DNA of 64,000 bases from Reyranella sp. (GTDB lineage Bacteria; Pseudomonadota; Alphaproteobacteria; Reyranellales; Reyranellaceae). The DNA is taken from contig JAIEOV010000007.1 in the NCBI GenBank assembly GCA_019750135.1, forward strand, positions 1 through 64,000, written 5' to 3'. Positions 1 through 9,347 of the stretch are shown here, piece after piece. Every line of letters starts with the position of its first letter. Within the stretch, counting starts at the first letter, position 1. The translations under genes and the position numbers were made by a program. The notes beneath the pieces are model-generated. The model was not told the origin of the DNA. It made no database searches and worked only from the letters and a program-made list of their open reading frames with translations.

Positions 1-147
1 CGCCTCCCCGCTCAAGCTCCTGCTCAATACCCTTCGACCCTGCCTTATCCCTCACCTCCGTGAGAAATGCGGGCTAGCCGCTGGAGCTCCCATATATATA
101 TATGACGAAGCGGTCACCAAAGGTGACTATGAACCAGAGGAGAAAAA

Positions 148-495
148 ATGGCAGACACCGCAAATACCGCTCCTGACGCCAAGGGGCATGGACTTCTTTG
201 CCCCTCCTGCAGGGTCGATCTGATCATGAGCGAGCGGCAGGGCATTGAAATCGATTATTGCCCGAAATGCCGTGGCGTGTGGCTGGATCGCGGTGAACTC
301 GACAAGATCATCGAGCGCAACGCGAACGAAGAAGTTCAACCTACGCAAGCCCAATCCTATGCGTCGCAGCCCGCCCCGCAGGGGCAACCCTATCCGTCGC
401 AGGATCGTTACTATGACGACCGGCGCGGCGGGCATGGCGGCGGCCACCACGGACGCGGCCGGAGACGGTCGTTCCTCGGAGACCTGTTCGATTGA
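148..495 (+). CDS. zf-TFIIB-type zinc-ribbon protein with His/Gly-rich tail
   Basis: 115 aa. The N-terminal half has two Cys pairs (C18-x2-C21 and C38-x2-C41) framing a GVWLDRGELDKI segment, the signature of the bacterial zf-TFIIB (YjiK/YacG-like ribbon) family that binds one zinc ion. The C-terminal 55 residues are low complexity: Gln/Pro/Tyr-rich, then His/Gly/Arg-rich, so they may bind metal or nucleic acid. A clear GAGGAG ribosome-binding site lies about 6 nt before the ATG. The specific role of this family is unknown. A metal transporter of the CDF family follows 55 bp downstream on the same strand, which suggests, but does not prove, a link to metal handling. Confidence 0.85.
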   Translation: MADTANTAPDAKGHGLLCPSCRVDLIMSERQGIEIDYCPKCRGVWLDRGELDKIIERNANEEVQPTQAQSYASQPAPQGQPYPSQDRYYDDRRGGHGGGHHGRGRRRSFLGDLFD

Positions 496-549
496 TGATC
501 GCGTCAGGCTATCGCCGAAGCGCTGAATTGCAATAACGGCAAGAGTTCC

Positions 550-1470
550 ATGATGGTTGCGGCGAACTCACAAGCAGCGGCCGCTCCGTCAAAGACCGCT
601 GCGGGCCGGCACAAAAGCAGGCTCGTAGCGGCTCTTGCTCTTACTTCGACCTTCATGACGGTCGAAGTGGTCGGCGGCCTGTGGACAGGCAGCCTTGCGC
701 TGCTTGCGGACGCGGCGCACATGCTGACCGATGCAGGCGGTCTGGCGCTGGCGCTGATCGCCATCCGGTTCTCCGAGCGCCCCGCGACGCCACGCGTGAC
801 CTACAGCTACGTCCGAATGGAGGTTCTGTCGGCGCTGACGAACGCCGTTGTCCTTCTGCTGTTGACGATCTACATCCTCTACGAGGCCTACCAACGCTTC
901 CTGAATCCGCAGGATATCCTTGGCGGACCGATGCTGGCGGTGGCTGTCGTCGGCCTTGCCGTCAATTTGGCCAGCATGAAGCTCCTGTCGGCGGGATCGT
1001 CCGAGAGCCTCAATGTGAAGGGGGCCTATTTCGAGGTACTGAGCGACATGCTCGGTTCGCTCGGTGTCATCGTCGCCGCGGGCGTCGTCATGCTCACCGG
1101 CTGGACACTGGCCGATCCGATCATCGGCGCCGGCATCGGATTGTTCATCGTTCCGCGCACCTGGATCCTGCTCAAGCAGGCGATCCACATCCTTCTGGAG
1201 GGCACGCCGCCCGAGGTCGACCTCGCCCTGCTGGAACGGAAGCTGCTGGGCATTCCGGGCGTGCTGGCCGTGCACGACCTTCACGTATGGACCATCACAT
1301 CCGGGCTCAACGCCATGAGTTGCCATCTTGTCGTGGCCGATCTTGGCCAAGCGCAAGCGGCGCTTCTCGGTGCCCGAGAAGCGATGAAGACCGGTTTTGG
1401 CCTGTCGCATACGACGATCCAGATCGAGGACCAGAAGCTGCGGGAGGCCGAGGGCGAATTGAGGATATAG
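550..1470 (+). CDS. cation diffusion facilitator (CzcD/ZitB-type) metal/H+ antiporter
   Basis: 306 aa, the usual length for short bacterial CDF exporters of Zn2+/Co2+/Cd2+ in the inner membrane. Six hydrophobic segments are visible. Metal-site residues lie in TM2 (D54, H57 and D61 in the ADAAHMLTD stretch) and in TM5 (D166 in VLSDMLGS, where many relatives have His four residues earlier and this one has Glu). The C-terminal cytoplasmic domain (about residues 215-300) carries the VHDLHVWTITSG motif typical of CzcD. The start could be either of two adjacent ATG codons. It is co-oriented with the zinc-ribbon gene upstream. Confidence 0.92.
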   Translation: MMVAANSQAAAAPSKTAAGRHKSRLVAALALTSTFMTVEVVGGLWTGSLALLADAAHMLTDAGGLALALIAIRFSERPATPRVTYSYVRMEVLSALTNAVVLLLLTIYILYEAYQRFLNPQDILGGPMLAVAVVGLAVNLASMKLLSAGSSESLNVKGAYFEVLSDMLGSLGVIVAAGVVMLTGWTLADPIIGAGIGLFIVPRTWILLKQAIHILLEGTPPEVDLALLERKLLGIPGVLAVHDLHVWTITSGLNAMSCHLVVADLGQAQAALLGAREAMKTGFGLSHTTIQIEDQKLREAEGELRI

Positions 1471-1527
1471 CGGGTTCCCCTGTACGACCGGAACAACAGG
1501 CCCGCAAGTCCTCTACGATCAAGGACC

Positions 1528-2034
1528 ATGGCCCGCCTTCAGCGGGTAGTTTCGAAGCGCACGATGGAGGCAGGTATGGGTGGACACCGGAGGCATGGGC
1601 GCTGGTCTCGCCGCGGCTATACGGAGGAAATTCCGGATCGATGGACAGGCAATCCATTGGAAGGCCGTCCCGCGCCGCGAATCTTGAGGCCGATGTCCTG
1701 GATCGTCGTGATCACTGGGTTGGCAATCTGGTCGCTGATTGCCTGGATTGCTTACGCCTTGGTCGATCCTCTCTTAGGTTGGGTTGCGGGCAGTGCGGGC
1801 GCTCTGGTAGAGGGCGGTAAGGATCTCGCAACCGCGACCGGGGCCGGAAAGGACATCGGCAGTGTCCTCGATAAACTCAATACCAGCGGCCTTTCGGGAC
1901 AGGGCATCGCGTTGTTTCGGGTAGTCATTAAGCCAGCGATTGTTGTCCTCTGGGCGATCGGCGCCGTCGCGCTTGTCGCGGCGCCCGTGATTCTGCCACG
2001 GATCGGCCGGCTGCTTGGTGGGCGCCGGCATTGA
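1528..2034 (+). CDS. small two-TM membrane protein, unknown
   Basis: 168 aa if the first ATG is used. In-frame ATGs at 1564 and 1576 (the second giving MGGHRRHG) are equally plausible starts. The N-terminal 50 residues are basic and Gly/Arg-rich. Two hydrophobic segments follow, around residues 56-78 (IVVITGLAIWSLIAWIAYAL) and 133-156, separated by a Gly/Ala-rich loop, and the protein ends in a basic tail. This resembles small inner-membrane proteins found near metal or stress genes in alphaproteobacteria, but I do not recognise a named family. It lies 57 bp after the CDF gene and may be cotranscribed. Confidence 0.6.
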   Translation: MARLQRVVSKRTMEAGMGGHRRHGRWSRRGYTEEIPDRWTGNPLEGRPAPRILRPMSWIVVITGLAIWSLIAWIAYALVDPLLGWVAGSAGALVEGGKDLATATGAGKDIGSVLDKLNTSGLSGQGIALFRVVIKPAIVVLWAIGAVALVAAPVILPRIGRLLGGRRH

Positions 2035-2085
2035 TCGTCAGCAAGCGCCTGCAAGAGAAAGAACGGCAGCGCCGTACACGCCGGT

Positions 2086-2553
2086 CTAGGAACCCTCGCG
2101 CCGATCCTTTTCAGGGTCCGCTTCTTGGGCGGCCTTTTTGATCGGGGCGAGAAAGCGGAAGGTCAGGTACACGCTTACGCTTAAGATGACGGCGATATCG
2201 TAAAGGCCATAGCCGACCGCCGCCCCCAGCGCACCCGTCGCCCACAGGCTCGCTGCCGTCGCCGTGCCCACGGCTTGTGTCCCTTGCTTCAAAATCGCGC
2301 CGCCGCCGATGAATCCGACGCCCACGATCAGCCCCTCGATGATGCGGGCTTGGCCCGTCGAATCCTTGCCGAGTACGCCGATTGCGATCAGGACGAAACC
2401 GCAGGCAGCCATGGCAACAAGACAAAAAGTACGGATGCCGGCGCTACGTTCCTCGTGCTCCCGGTTCCAGCCGATCGGTAGGGCGAGCACATAAGCTACC
2501 GCGAGGTTCGCCAAATGGGAGAGCGTTTCCCACACATTCATGTTGGACATCAT
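2086..2553 (-). CDS. MgtC/SapB family membrane protein
   Basis: 155 aa with four to five hydrophobic helices and the hallmark MgtC sequences: an N-terminal ALPIGWNREHEERSAGIRT stretch, then GLIVGVGFIGGGAILK and an ATAASLWATGALGAAVG segment. MgtC proteins sit in the inner membrane and modulate F-type ATPase activity, Mg2+ homeostasis and survival under acid or low-Mg stress. The C-terminal cytoplasmic ACT-like domain of longer MgtC proteins is absent, as in the SapB-type short form. It is convergent with the upstream membrane-protein gene and divergent from the HAD-GH65 gene. Confidence 0.9.
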   Translation of the reverse strand: MMSNMNVWETLSHLANLAVAYVLALPIGWNREHEERSAGIRTFCLVAMAACGFVLIAIGVLGKDSTGQARIIEGLIVGVGFIGGGAILKQGTQAVGTATAASLWATGALGAAVGYGLYDIAVILSVSVYLTFRFLAPIKKAAQEADPEKDRREGS

Positions 2554-2746
2554 CGCTGAATTATACGGCGTCCTTCCACCGGTTGCACGTCGCCAGGTGC
2601 CACGTCTTTCGTCGGACTGCCATCAATATGGTCGAAGGGGAGCGCCGCCGTGGAACAGAGAGGCCTGAAGGATGGTTGTACAGTCGGATCGCCGGCAGCG
2701 GGCAAGGCACATGCCGGAGCTGTAAATTTGCGCCAGGAGAGGTGCG

Positions 2747-5700
2747 ATGAGCGCGCTGGACCATTGCAATCGCGTTGTCGTGATGGCGGGGCAGTACGAC
2801 GCCGTGGTGTTCGATCTCGATGGCGTCGTGACCAAAACCGCCCGCGTCCACGCCGCCGCGTGGACCGAAGCCCTCGACCTCTTCCTCCGGAAGCGCGCCC
2901 AGACGGAAAACGTCCCATTCGCGCCTTTCACAGCCGCGGACTATCGCGCCCATGTCGACGGACGGCCGCGTCTTGAAGCGATCCGAACCTTCCTCGCGGC
3001 GCGGCGCATAGCATTGCCGGAGGGCAATCCGTCGGACGGGCCGGACCGCGACACGGTATATGGTCTCGGCGCACGCAAGAACCAGCTCTTCTTGGATCGT
3101 GTTCGCACTCACGGCGTGGACGTCTATCCCTCGACGGTCGCACTGATCCGTCGCCTGCGTGTGCTCGGCTTCAAGATCGGACTAGTGACGGCAAGCCGGA
3201 ACTGCGCCGAGATCGTCCGTGCAGCCGGGCTCGCGTCGCTGTTCGACGCAACGGTGGATGGGACCGACCAGGCCGCACTGTCACTCCGCGGCAAGCCCGC
3301 ACCCGATACGTTTCTCGAAGCGGCGCGGCGGCTGGGAACGTCGCCCGGTCGAACTGCCGTGGTAGAAGACGCGACCGCCGGGGTTGCGGCAGGGCGCGCC
3401 GGCGAATTTGGACTCGTCGTTGGCGTCGACCGCGGAGACAATGCCGAGGCACTTCGGGCGCAGGGGGCCGATGTGGTCGTGTCTGACCTGTCAGCGGTCG
3501 AGCTCAAGTCAGGGGGCGTGCCAGCAGCGAGTGCGGCTCCCACCAAGGCCGAGCCGGACGTGCATCGCCTCGACCCCTTCATCCGCTCGTCGAGAATGGA
3601 GAGACGGCATGCCGGTGCCGTAACTCACGCCGATCCCTGGGTGCTCGCATATGACAATTTCGACCCGGTCGTCGAAGGGCGGCGGGAGACGCTCTTCGCA
3701 CTGGGCAACGGCTATTTCGTCACCAGAGGGGCGGCTGCCGAGGCTCGCGCCGATGGCACCCACTATCCCGGCACCTATCTCGCCGGCGGATACAATCGGC
3801 TCTCGACAGAGATCGATGGCCGCCTCATCGAACACGAGGACCTGGTCAATCTGCCGAACTGGCTGTCCCTTGCGGTCCGTAGCGATGACGGCGACTGGCT
3901 CGATCTGCGACAAACCGAGGTGCTGAGTTATCGCCAGACGCTCGACTTGCACCGTGGCCTGTACGAGCGGACGGTCCGCGTTCGCGATCCGAAAGGCCGT
4001 GAAACCAGCATCGTCGAGCGACGCTTCGTCCACCAGCAGGAGAGGCACCTCGGCGCCCAGCACGTCACGCTCCGACCGGACAACTGGTCCGGGCGTCTCA
4101 CCGTCCGCACGCTCCTCGATGGCGGCGTCACGAATGCGGGCGTGCTGCGCTACCGGCCGTACAATGGCAGGCACCTGGTTGTCCGCGAGACAGCCGTGCC
4201 CGACCCCGAGACCATTCTTCTTGGGGCCGAGACGACACGGTCGCAGCTGCGCATCACACAAGTTGCCCGGCTCCAGGTCACGGTCAACCGAAAGCCTTAT
4301 CGCGGCGACCGCAAGGCCGTGACCGCGCCGGATCACGTTGGGCAGGAGATAGGCTTTGACGTTGTCCCGGACGATCGCGTTGAACTGGAGAAGATCGTCG
4401 CCCTCTACACCTCGCGCGATCGTGCGATCACAGATAGCCGGACGGAGGCCCGTACCATGGTTGCTCGTGCCGGCAGGTTCGATGATCTTCTTGCGAGCCA
4501 CGCCCTCGCTTGGTCTCATCTCTGGCGTCGCTGCGACATGGACATCGTCGAGGTAGGCGCCGATCCGCTGCACCACACGCACCTGATCGCCCGTCTCCAT
4601 GTCTTTCACCTCTTGCAGACCGTCTCGCGGCATACCACGGAACTCGACGCGGGTGTTCCGGCGCGCGGCTGGCACGGCGAGGGCTATCGTGGCCACATTT
4701 TCTGGGACGAGCTCTTCATCTTTCCTTTCCTCAGCCTGCGCCTGCCGGTGCTGGCGCGGGCCCTCCTTCTGTACCGCTACCGCCGCCTGCCGGAGGCCCG
4801 CCAGGCGGCACGCGCGGCGGGTTTGCGCGGCGCGATGTTTCCCTGGCAGAGCGGGAGCAACGGACGGGAAGAGACCGATGTGATGTACCTCAATCCTCGG
4901 TCCGGAAACTGGATTAGAGACGACACGCACCTCCAAAGGCACGTGGGTGCCGCTGTCGCCTACAACGTGTGGAAGTATCATTTGGCGACCGGCGATACCG
5001 AATTCCTTTATAGCTACGGGGCGGAGCTCCTCTTCGAGATCGCCCGGTTCTGGGCCAGCATCGCCCGATGGAACGAGGCCCGCGGCCGCCATGACATATG
5101 CGGCGTCATTGGCCCGGACGAGTTCCATGACCGCTACCCCGACCGGACCGCACCGGGATTGGACAACAACACCTACACGAACGTGATGGCGGCGTGGTGC
5201 ATTGCCCGCGCGCTCGACCTGTTTTCCCTTCTGCCCAATGAGCGGTGCCGCGAACTCTGTGAAGTCCTGCGCATCAACCGCGAAGAGATCGCACTTTGGG
5301 AGGACGTGAGCCGGAAGCTTTACCTGCCGTTCCACGGCGACGGCGTCCTCAGCCAGTTCGAAGGCTACGAGACCCTCGAGGAGTTTGATTGGGCGACCTA
5401 TCGAAGCCGCTACGGCAACATCATGCGCCTCGATCTGATTCTCGAGGCCGAAGGCAAATCGACCAACCACTACAAGCTCTCGAAGCAGGCCGATGCCCTC
5501 ATGCTGTTCTACCTGTTTTCGGCCGAGGAGCTGGCCGAGATCTTCCAACGGCTTGGTTACACCTTTGATAGCGGAATGATCCCCAAGACCATCGACTACT
5601 ATCTGAGGCGCACGTCGCACGGCTCGACACTGAGCGCGGTCGTGCATGCCTGGGTGCTCGCGCGCTCATGCCGCCGGAGGTCCTGGACGCTCTTCACGGA

Positions 5701-6046
5701 AGCGCTGCGCAGCGACATCGACGACGTGCAGGGTGGCACGACGCCCGAGGGTATCCACCTTGGCGCCATGGCGGGAACCCTCGATCTTCTCCAACGCTGC
5801 TACTCTGGTCTGGAGCTGCGTGGCGACGGACTTCGGTTCCACCCGGCGCTTCCGCACGAACTCCGACGACTTTCCTTCGAGCTGCGGTACCGAAGGCAAT
5901 CGCTATCGGTTGACCTAACGCCGACCAAGCTTACCATTGCCAGCGATCCCAGCAACGCCGAAGAGATCTCCGTGGTCGTCGACGACCAGACCATCGTCCT
6001 GCAGCCGGGCGCACGGAAGCATGTCACGTTAGCTGGTACGATCTGA
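2747..6046 (+). CDS. fused beta-phosphoglucomutase-like HAD and GH65 disaccharide phosphorylase
   Basis: 1099 aa with two enzymes in one chain. Residues about 18-245 are a HAD-IA domain of the beta-phosphoglucomutase type: nucleophile motif FDLDGVVT, a GKPAPDTF motif with the conserved Lys, and an acidic VVEDATAGV motif. Residues about 290-1090 are a complete glycoside hydrolase family 65 enzyme (super-sandwich N-domain, alpha/alpha barrel, C-terminal beta domain). The GPDEFHD motif holds the general acid Glu, and the HGSTLS phosphate-binding loop is present. Expected chemistry: phosphorolysis of an alpha-linked glucose disaccharide (trehalose, kojibiose, nigerose or maltose) to beta-glucose 1-phosphate, then isomerisation to glucose 6-phosphate. 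The substrate cannot be called from sequence. A GGAGAGG ribosome-binding site precedes the ATG. Confidence 0.93.
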   Translation: MSALDHCNRVVVMAGQYDAVVFDLDGVVTKTARVHAAAWTEALDLFLRKRAQTENVPFAPFTAADYRAHVDGRPRLEAIRTFLAARRIALPEGNPSDGPDRDTVYGLGARKNQLFLDRVRTHGVDVYPSTVALIRRLRVLGFKIGLVTASRNCAEIVRAAGLASLFDATVDGTDQAALSLRGKPAPDTFLEAARRLGTSPGRTAVVEDATAGVAAGRAGEFGLVVGVDRGDNAEALRAQGADVVVSDLSAVELKSGGVPAASAAPTKAEPDVHRLDPFIRSSRMERRHAGAVTHADPWVLAYDNFDPVVEGRRETLFALGNGYFVTRGAAAEARADGTHYPGTYLAGGYNRLSTEIDGRLIEHEDLVNLPNWLSLAVRSDDGDWLDLRQTEVLSYRQTLDLHRGLYERTVRVRDPKGRETSIVERRFVHQQERHLGAQHVTLRPDNWSGRLTVRTLLDGGVTNAGVLRYRPYNGRHLVVRETAVPDPETILLGAETTRSQLRITQVARLQVTVNRKPYRGDRKAVTAPDHVGQEIGFDVVPDDRVELEKIVALYTSRDRAITDSRTEARTMVARAGRFDDLLASHALAWSHLWRRCDMDIVEVGADPLHHTHLIARLHVFHLLQTVSRHTTELDAGVPARGWHGEGYRGHIFWDELFIFPFLSLRLPVLARALLLYRYRRLPEARQAARAAGLRGAMFPWQSGSNGREETDVMYLNPRSGNWIRDDTHLQRHVGAAVAYNVWKYHLATGDTEFLYSYGAELLFEIARFWASIARWNEARGRHDICGVIGPDEFHDRYPDRTAPGLDNNTYTNVMAAWCIARALDLFSLLPNERCRELCEVLRINREEIALWEDVSRKLYLPFHGDGVLSQFEGYETLEEFDWATYRSRYGNIMRLDLILEAEGKSTNHYKLSKQADALMLFYLFSAEELAEIFQRLGYTFDSGMIPKTIDYYLRRTSHGSTLSAVVHAWVLARSCRRRSWTLFTEALRSDIDDVQGGTTPEGIHLGAMAGTLDLLQRCYSGLELRGDGLRFHPALPHELRRLSFELRYRRQSLSVDLTPTKLTIASDPSNAEEISVVVDDQTIVLQPGARKHVTLAGTI

Positions 6047-6660
6047 TCGGAGCACGATGCATTGCCCTAGCTGCACCAGCGAATACATATCGTCGCCCTG
6101 CCCGCCTTCGCGCTCAGCCAATTTCGATGAAAATGTGCGGCCTGCGGCTATGTTGCCGCAACGTTTCTCGGCTTTCTGGCGGGTAGGCCAGGATGGAAGG
6201 GCATATCGAACTTCTTCCGACGAAGCAGGTCTTCCATGGCCGTTATGCCCTCCGCGTAGCGTCCTCTCTGGCAATCGATCTCTGCGCCAATTCGAGTGTG
6301 ATTCCGCTGACCGTCACTGTTCTCGGTTCGACTCGCTCCGTAACGGTCGAAAAACGCGATCGCCTGGGTGCATCGTTCCTTCGGATCTTGCGTCGCCTGA
6401 AGGGAGGTCGGCGTTTGTGCGGGCCGCGGGCATCACCAGGTTCGCTGCCATGATGGTTAGCACTCAGACCGAGGAGAGGCCCTGCGCATGGGCGACAGGG
6501 TCAACAGGGCGGAAGCCTTGGCGCTGAGTAATACCAGCCATCATTGCGTCCCTCCTTGCTCCGGCACGTCATTCGAGAGCTGGCGTGGACAATTTCTGCC
6601 GCCGTCCAGATGCGTCCCTGTCATGGGCACAGTCCGATCAGCCAGTGTCCGGCGCATCGC
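6047..6660. other. gene-poor interval
   Basis: About 600 bp between the GH65 gene and the dedA gene. Short open frames exist on both strands (for example 6193-6453 plus) but none resembles a known protein, has a convincing ribosome-binding site, or shows coding-like composition. The region may hold a degraded gene. No RNA gene or clear terminator is visible. Confidence 0.4.
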
Positions 6661-7272
6661 TCATCGCATTCGCCGGCTGCGCCTTCCAAAAGTTACGACC
6701 CGATAGACATAAGCTCCGAGCGCCAGGACAAAGACGGCTTTGCTGGCCGGCTCGATCCATCCTCCTACTTCCAAATAACGTTCCGCCAGGACATAACCCG
6801 CCCCGGCGAGGAGCCCTGTCCAAAGGAGGGTTCCAAGGGCCGTAGCGAGGAGAAAAGGGACAAGCGGCATGCCCGCCACACCCGCCGGCACGGAGATTAG
6901 CGTGCGCACGCCCGGCACGAGCCGCCCCACGAAGACAGCCGTCCGACCGCGCCGCGCAAACCACGCGCTCGCCCGATCGACCTCAGACGGGCTGAGGGTA
7001 AGCCAACGCCCGTGGCGGGCGCAAAAGGCCTTGAGACGATCGCAGCCGATCCACCGGCCGACCCCGTACCAAAAGAGCGCTCCCGCAAGCGACCCCATGG
7101 CGCCGGCGAGCACAACGCCCATCAAGGTGAGTTGCCCGCGCGCCACGACGAATCCCGCGAATGGCATGATGATTTCGGAAGGAATTGGGGGGAAAATGTT
7201 CTCGGCCAGCATGAGAAGAGAGATACCCAAATACCCTCCGCGCTCGACGGCTTGGATTGTCCAGTCAAACAG
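6661..7272 (-). CDS. DedA/VTT-domain membrane protein
   Basis: 203 aa, DedA (SNARE-associated/VTT) family, an inner-membrane protein linked to undecaprenyl-phosphate or phospholipid flipping and envelope homeostasis. Seen: the ENIFPPIPSEIIMPFAG motif, the FVGRLVPGVRTLISVPAG motif with conserved Gly/Arg, and four to five hydrophobic segments. The usual family N-terminus reads MFDWITQAI-like. Here FDWTIQAVERGGYLG is encoded upstream of the first ATG/TTG candidates, and an AAGGAG sequence stands 6 nt before a CTG codon at 7272, so I place the start at CTG. A TTG at 7230 would be the conventional alternative. It overlaps nothing and is divergent from the phospholipase D-like gene. Confidence 0.88.
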   Translation of the reverse strand: MFDWTIQAVERGGYLGISLLMLAENIFPPIPSEIIMPFAGFVVARGQLTLMGVVLAGAMGSLAGALFWYGVGRWIGCDRLKAFCARHGRWLTLSPSEVDRASAWFARRGRTAVFVGRLVPGVRTLISVPAGVAGMPLVPFLLATALGTLLWTGLLAGAGYVLAERYLEVGGWIEPASKAVFVLALGAYVYRVVTFGRRSRRMR

Positions 7273-7388
7273 GTCTGTCTCCTTCGAGATTGCCCCTAGG
7301 CGAATACCTAACGAAACGAGCCGGCATCGTCATGCGTTCCATTCAAGGCGAGATCCTGCTGGCCAGATCGACAGGAGATCGGCGGCTA

Positions 7389-8900
7389 ATGACAGAAACG
7401 TCTAAAACAGAGCATCACCCGCAACACGTTGCAGTTGCCATACCGGGCAGTGTGCCGCTGGTCCAGCCCGGCCTGACCTGCTGGCGGCTGGAGCACGCTG
7501 GCCGGCTCGCTCCCATTGTCGATGCAGCCCCTTACTTTAGGCTGCTTCGGGATGCCCTGCTTCGCGCGCGTCATTCCGTCCTCTTCATCGGCTGGGAGTT
7601 CGACACCCGCATCAAGCTGGACCCCGATGCTCCTCTTCCTGGTTTGCCGGACCGGCTGGGTCCTTTTCTGTCCGCTCTCGTCGAACGCCGACCCGAACTC
7701 TGTGTGCGGGTGCTGCAATGGAACCTCGGTCTCATCGGAACGCTTGTGCGCGGCGTGCCCCCCCTCCACCTCCTAAACTGGATCATGAGCAGGCGCTTCC
7801 AGTTCCGGCTCGACAATGCCCATCCGCCCGGCGCCGCGCATCATCAGAAGATCGTCGTCATCGACGACGCGCTCGCATTCTGCGGCGGCATCGACATGAC
7901 AAACGACCGCTGGGACACGCACCACCACAAGGATGGGGATCCGCGGCGAGTGCGACCCTCGGGGCGAGCTTACGGCGCCTTTCACGATGCAACGATGGCG
8001 GTAGACGGGCCTGCGGCCGCGGCCTTGGGAGACCTGGCCCGCGAACGCTGGCGCCGAGCGACGGGCGAGCGGATTGAGCCGCCGCCTTCAGCGAGCCCTG
8101 ATCTCTGGCCGCGGCAACTGGTCCCTCTTCTGCGCGATGTAGTTGTAGGAATCGCGCGCACCGAGCCGGAATATCACGGCCGGACCGGCGTGCGGGAGAT
8201 CGAGGCGCTGCATCTGGCGGCGATCGCAGCAGCGCGACGCGCGATCTATGTCGAGGGTCAATACTTCGCGGCACGCTGCATCGGCGAAGCGCTCGCAGCG
8301 CGTCTGCGCGAGCCGGATGGCCCGGAAGTCGTGGTCATCAATTCGCAACGGGCCCGCGGGTGGGTGGAAGAAAAGGCCATGGGCGCCGCCCGCCAACGTC
8401 TGCTTGCATACCTTCGTGAAGCCGACCAACACGGCCGCTTTCGCATTTACCGCCCTGTAACGGCAAACGGCGCACCCATTTATGTCCATGCCAAGGTGCT
8501 CATTGTCGACGACCGGTTGCTGCGGATAGGATCTGCAAACCTCAACAATCGCTCAATGGGTTTCGATACGGAGTGCGACCTCGTCGTCGAAGCGCGTTCA
8601 GATGCAGGTGACGCGACGGCAGTTTCGCAGGGCATCACTGCATTCCGAAACGCGCTTCTGTCCGAACACCTGGCGATCGACGCCAGCACGGTCACGGCCG
8701 CCCTAACGCGATCCAGCGGCTCCCTTATTCAAGCCGTCGAAGCACTCCGACGAGAGTCAGGCCGCTCGCTGTTGCCTATCGAAGCGCCATTTGCAGACGG
8801 GAAGCCGCTTCGCCATGGAGAACTCCTCGATCCAGAAGAGCCCGAACCGATATGGTCGATGTTGATGCACGCCCTTCATGACCGATTTAGGCAGGGATGA
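7389..8900 (+). CDS. phospholipase D/cardiolipin synthase-like protein
   Basis: About 503 aa with two PLD catalytic motifs: HHQKIVVIDDALAFCGGIDMTNDRWD in the first half (HxK with the following Asp) and YVHAKVLIVDDRLLRIGSANLNNRSMG in the second. The paired HKD domains and length fit bacterial PLD-superfamily phosphodiesterases that make or remodel phospholipids, such as cardiolipin synthase. However, there is no N-terminal transmembrane pair as in ClsA, so it is probably a soluble or peripheral enzyme. The start is put at the ATG giving MTETSKTEHH; the open frame extends upstream to 7257 but would overlap the 5' end of dedA. It pairs divergently with the membrane-lipid-related dedA. Confidence 0.88.
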   Translation: MTETSKTEHHPQHVAVAIPGSVPLVQPGLTCWRLEHAGRLAPIVDAAPYFRLLRDALLRARHSVLFIGWEFDTRIKLDPDAPLPGLPDRLGPFLSALVERRPELCVRVLQWNLGLIGTLVRGVPPLHLLNWIMSRRFQFRLDNAHPPGAAHHQKIVVIDDALAFCGGIDMTNDRWDTHHHKDGDPRRVRPSGRAYGAFHDATMAVDGPAAAALGDLARERWRRATGERIEPPPSASPDLWPRQLVPLLRDVVVGIARTEPEYHGRTGVREIEALHLAAIAAARRAIYVEGQYFAARCIGEALAARLREPDGPEVVVINSQRARGWVEEKAMGAARQRLLAYLREADQHGRFRIYRPVTANGAPIYVHAKVLIVDDRLLRIGSANLNNRSMGFDTECDLVVEARSDAGDATAVSQGITAFRNALLSEHLAIDASTVTAALTRSSGSLIQAVEALRRESGRSLLPIEAPFADGKPLRHGELLDPEEPEPIWSMLMHALHDRFRQG

Positions 8901-9005
8901 GAGAAGGCGGGTACGCGTCCGGCGTAGCCGGCGTAGGCCGCCTTTTCGGTGGCGTCCGCGCGTGAGAACAGTGTGCCCGTTAATTGGCAAGTTAGCGGGG
9001 CACAC

Positions 9006-9142
9006 ATGGCAACAGTTGCGGTTCTTTCTGGTCCTGAGCGTCGGCGTCGTTGGTCGTCGTCGGAGAAGGCGAACATCGTCGAGGAGAGCCTGAGGCCGGG
9101 CGCCGTGGTGACGGCGGTGGCGCGTCGGCATGATGTGCAGCT
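9006..9142 (+). pseudogene. IS66-family TnpA 5' fragment
   Basis: The frame from the ATG at 9006 encodes a segment ending in GAVVTAVARRHDVQLP, the helix-turn-helix start of IS66 TnpA (compare the intact TnpA at 16191-16601, which has RRRWTAEEKGRVVAEA and GAVIAAVARRHDLAPQ). A GTTAGCGG sequence just upstream (about 8991) resembles the outer end of an IS66 terminal repeat. Homology stops abruptly near 9142, where an opposite-strand IS1182-type sequence begins, so this is a truncated relic. Confidence 0.7.
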
Positions 9143-9286
9143 GCCCACGATCGCCGAGAGATCAAGGCTCTCCCACACCAGCGATACGATCAGACGCGAC
9201 AGGTGGTCCCTCGGCACATAGTCCTGCACGCTGGCCGGCAGCAGCTGCACATCGTCGATCTTCCAGGCGCGAAAGTCCTTGCTCAT
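9143..9286 (-). pseudogene. IS1182-family transposase N-terminal fragment
   Basis: On the minus strand the ATG at 9286 starts MSKDFRAWKIDDVQLLPASV, followed by VPRDHLSRLIV and ESLDLSAIV. This is the first 48 residues of an IS1182-type (IS4/IS5 superfamily) transposase, which typically reads F-R-x-W-x-x-x-Q-x-x-L-L-P-P-S-V then V-P-x-x-H-L. It ends at the junction with the IS66 fragment; the DDE catalytic core is absent. Confidence 0.65.
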
Positions 9287-9347
9287 AAGCTCGCTAAGAA
9301 TCAGATTCTCTCATTCTTGGCCAGTCACTACTCAGACAGGCTCCTAG

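Noticed and set aside
3509..5647. Long antisense frame (712 codons) opposite the GH65 domain
   Set aside because: Mirror of the high-GC third codon positions of a clear enzyme gene; the translation has no domain or ribosome-binding site.
6193..6453. 86-aa plus-strand frame after the GH65 gene
   Set aside because: No recognised motif or ribosome-binding site; composition is not distinct from chance frames.
6047..7272. tRNA or attachment site near gene boundaries
   Set aside because: No cloverleaf-like TTCGA-containing arm with matching stems was found by eye here or at the prophage edges.
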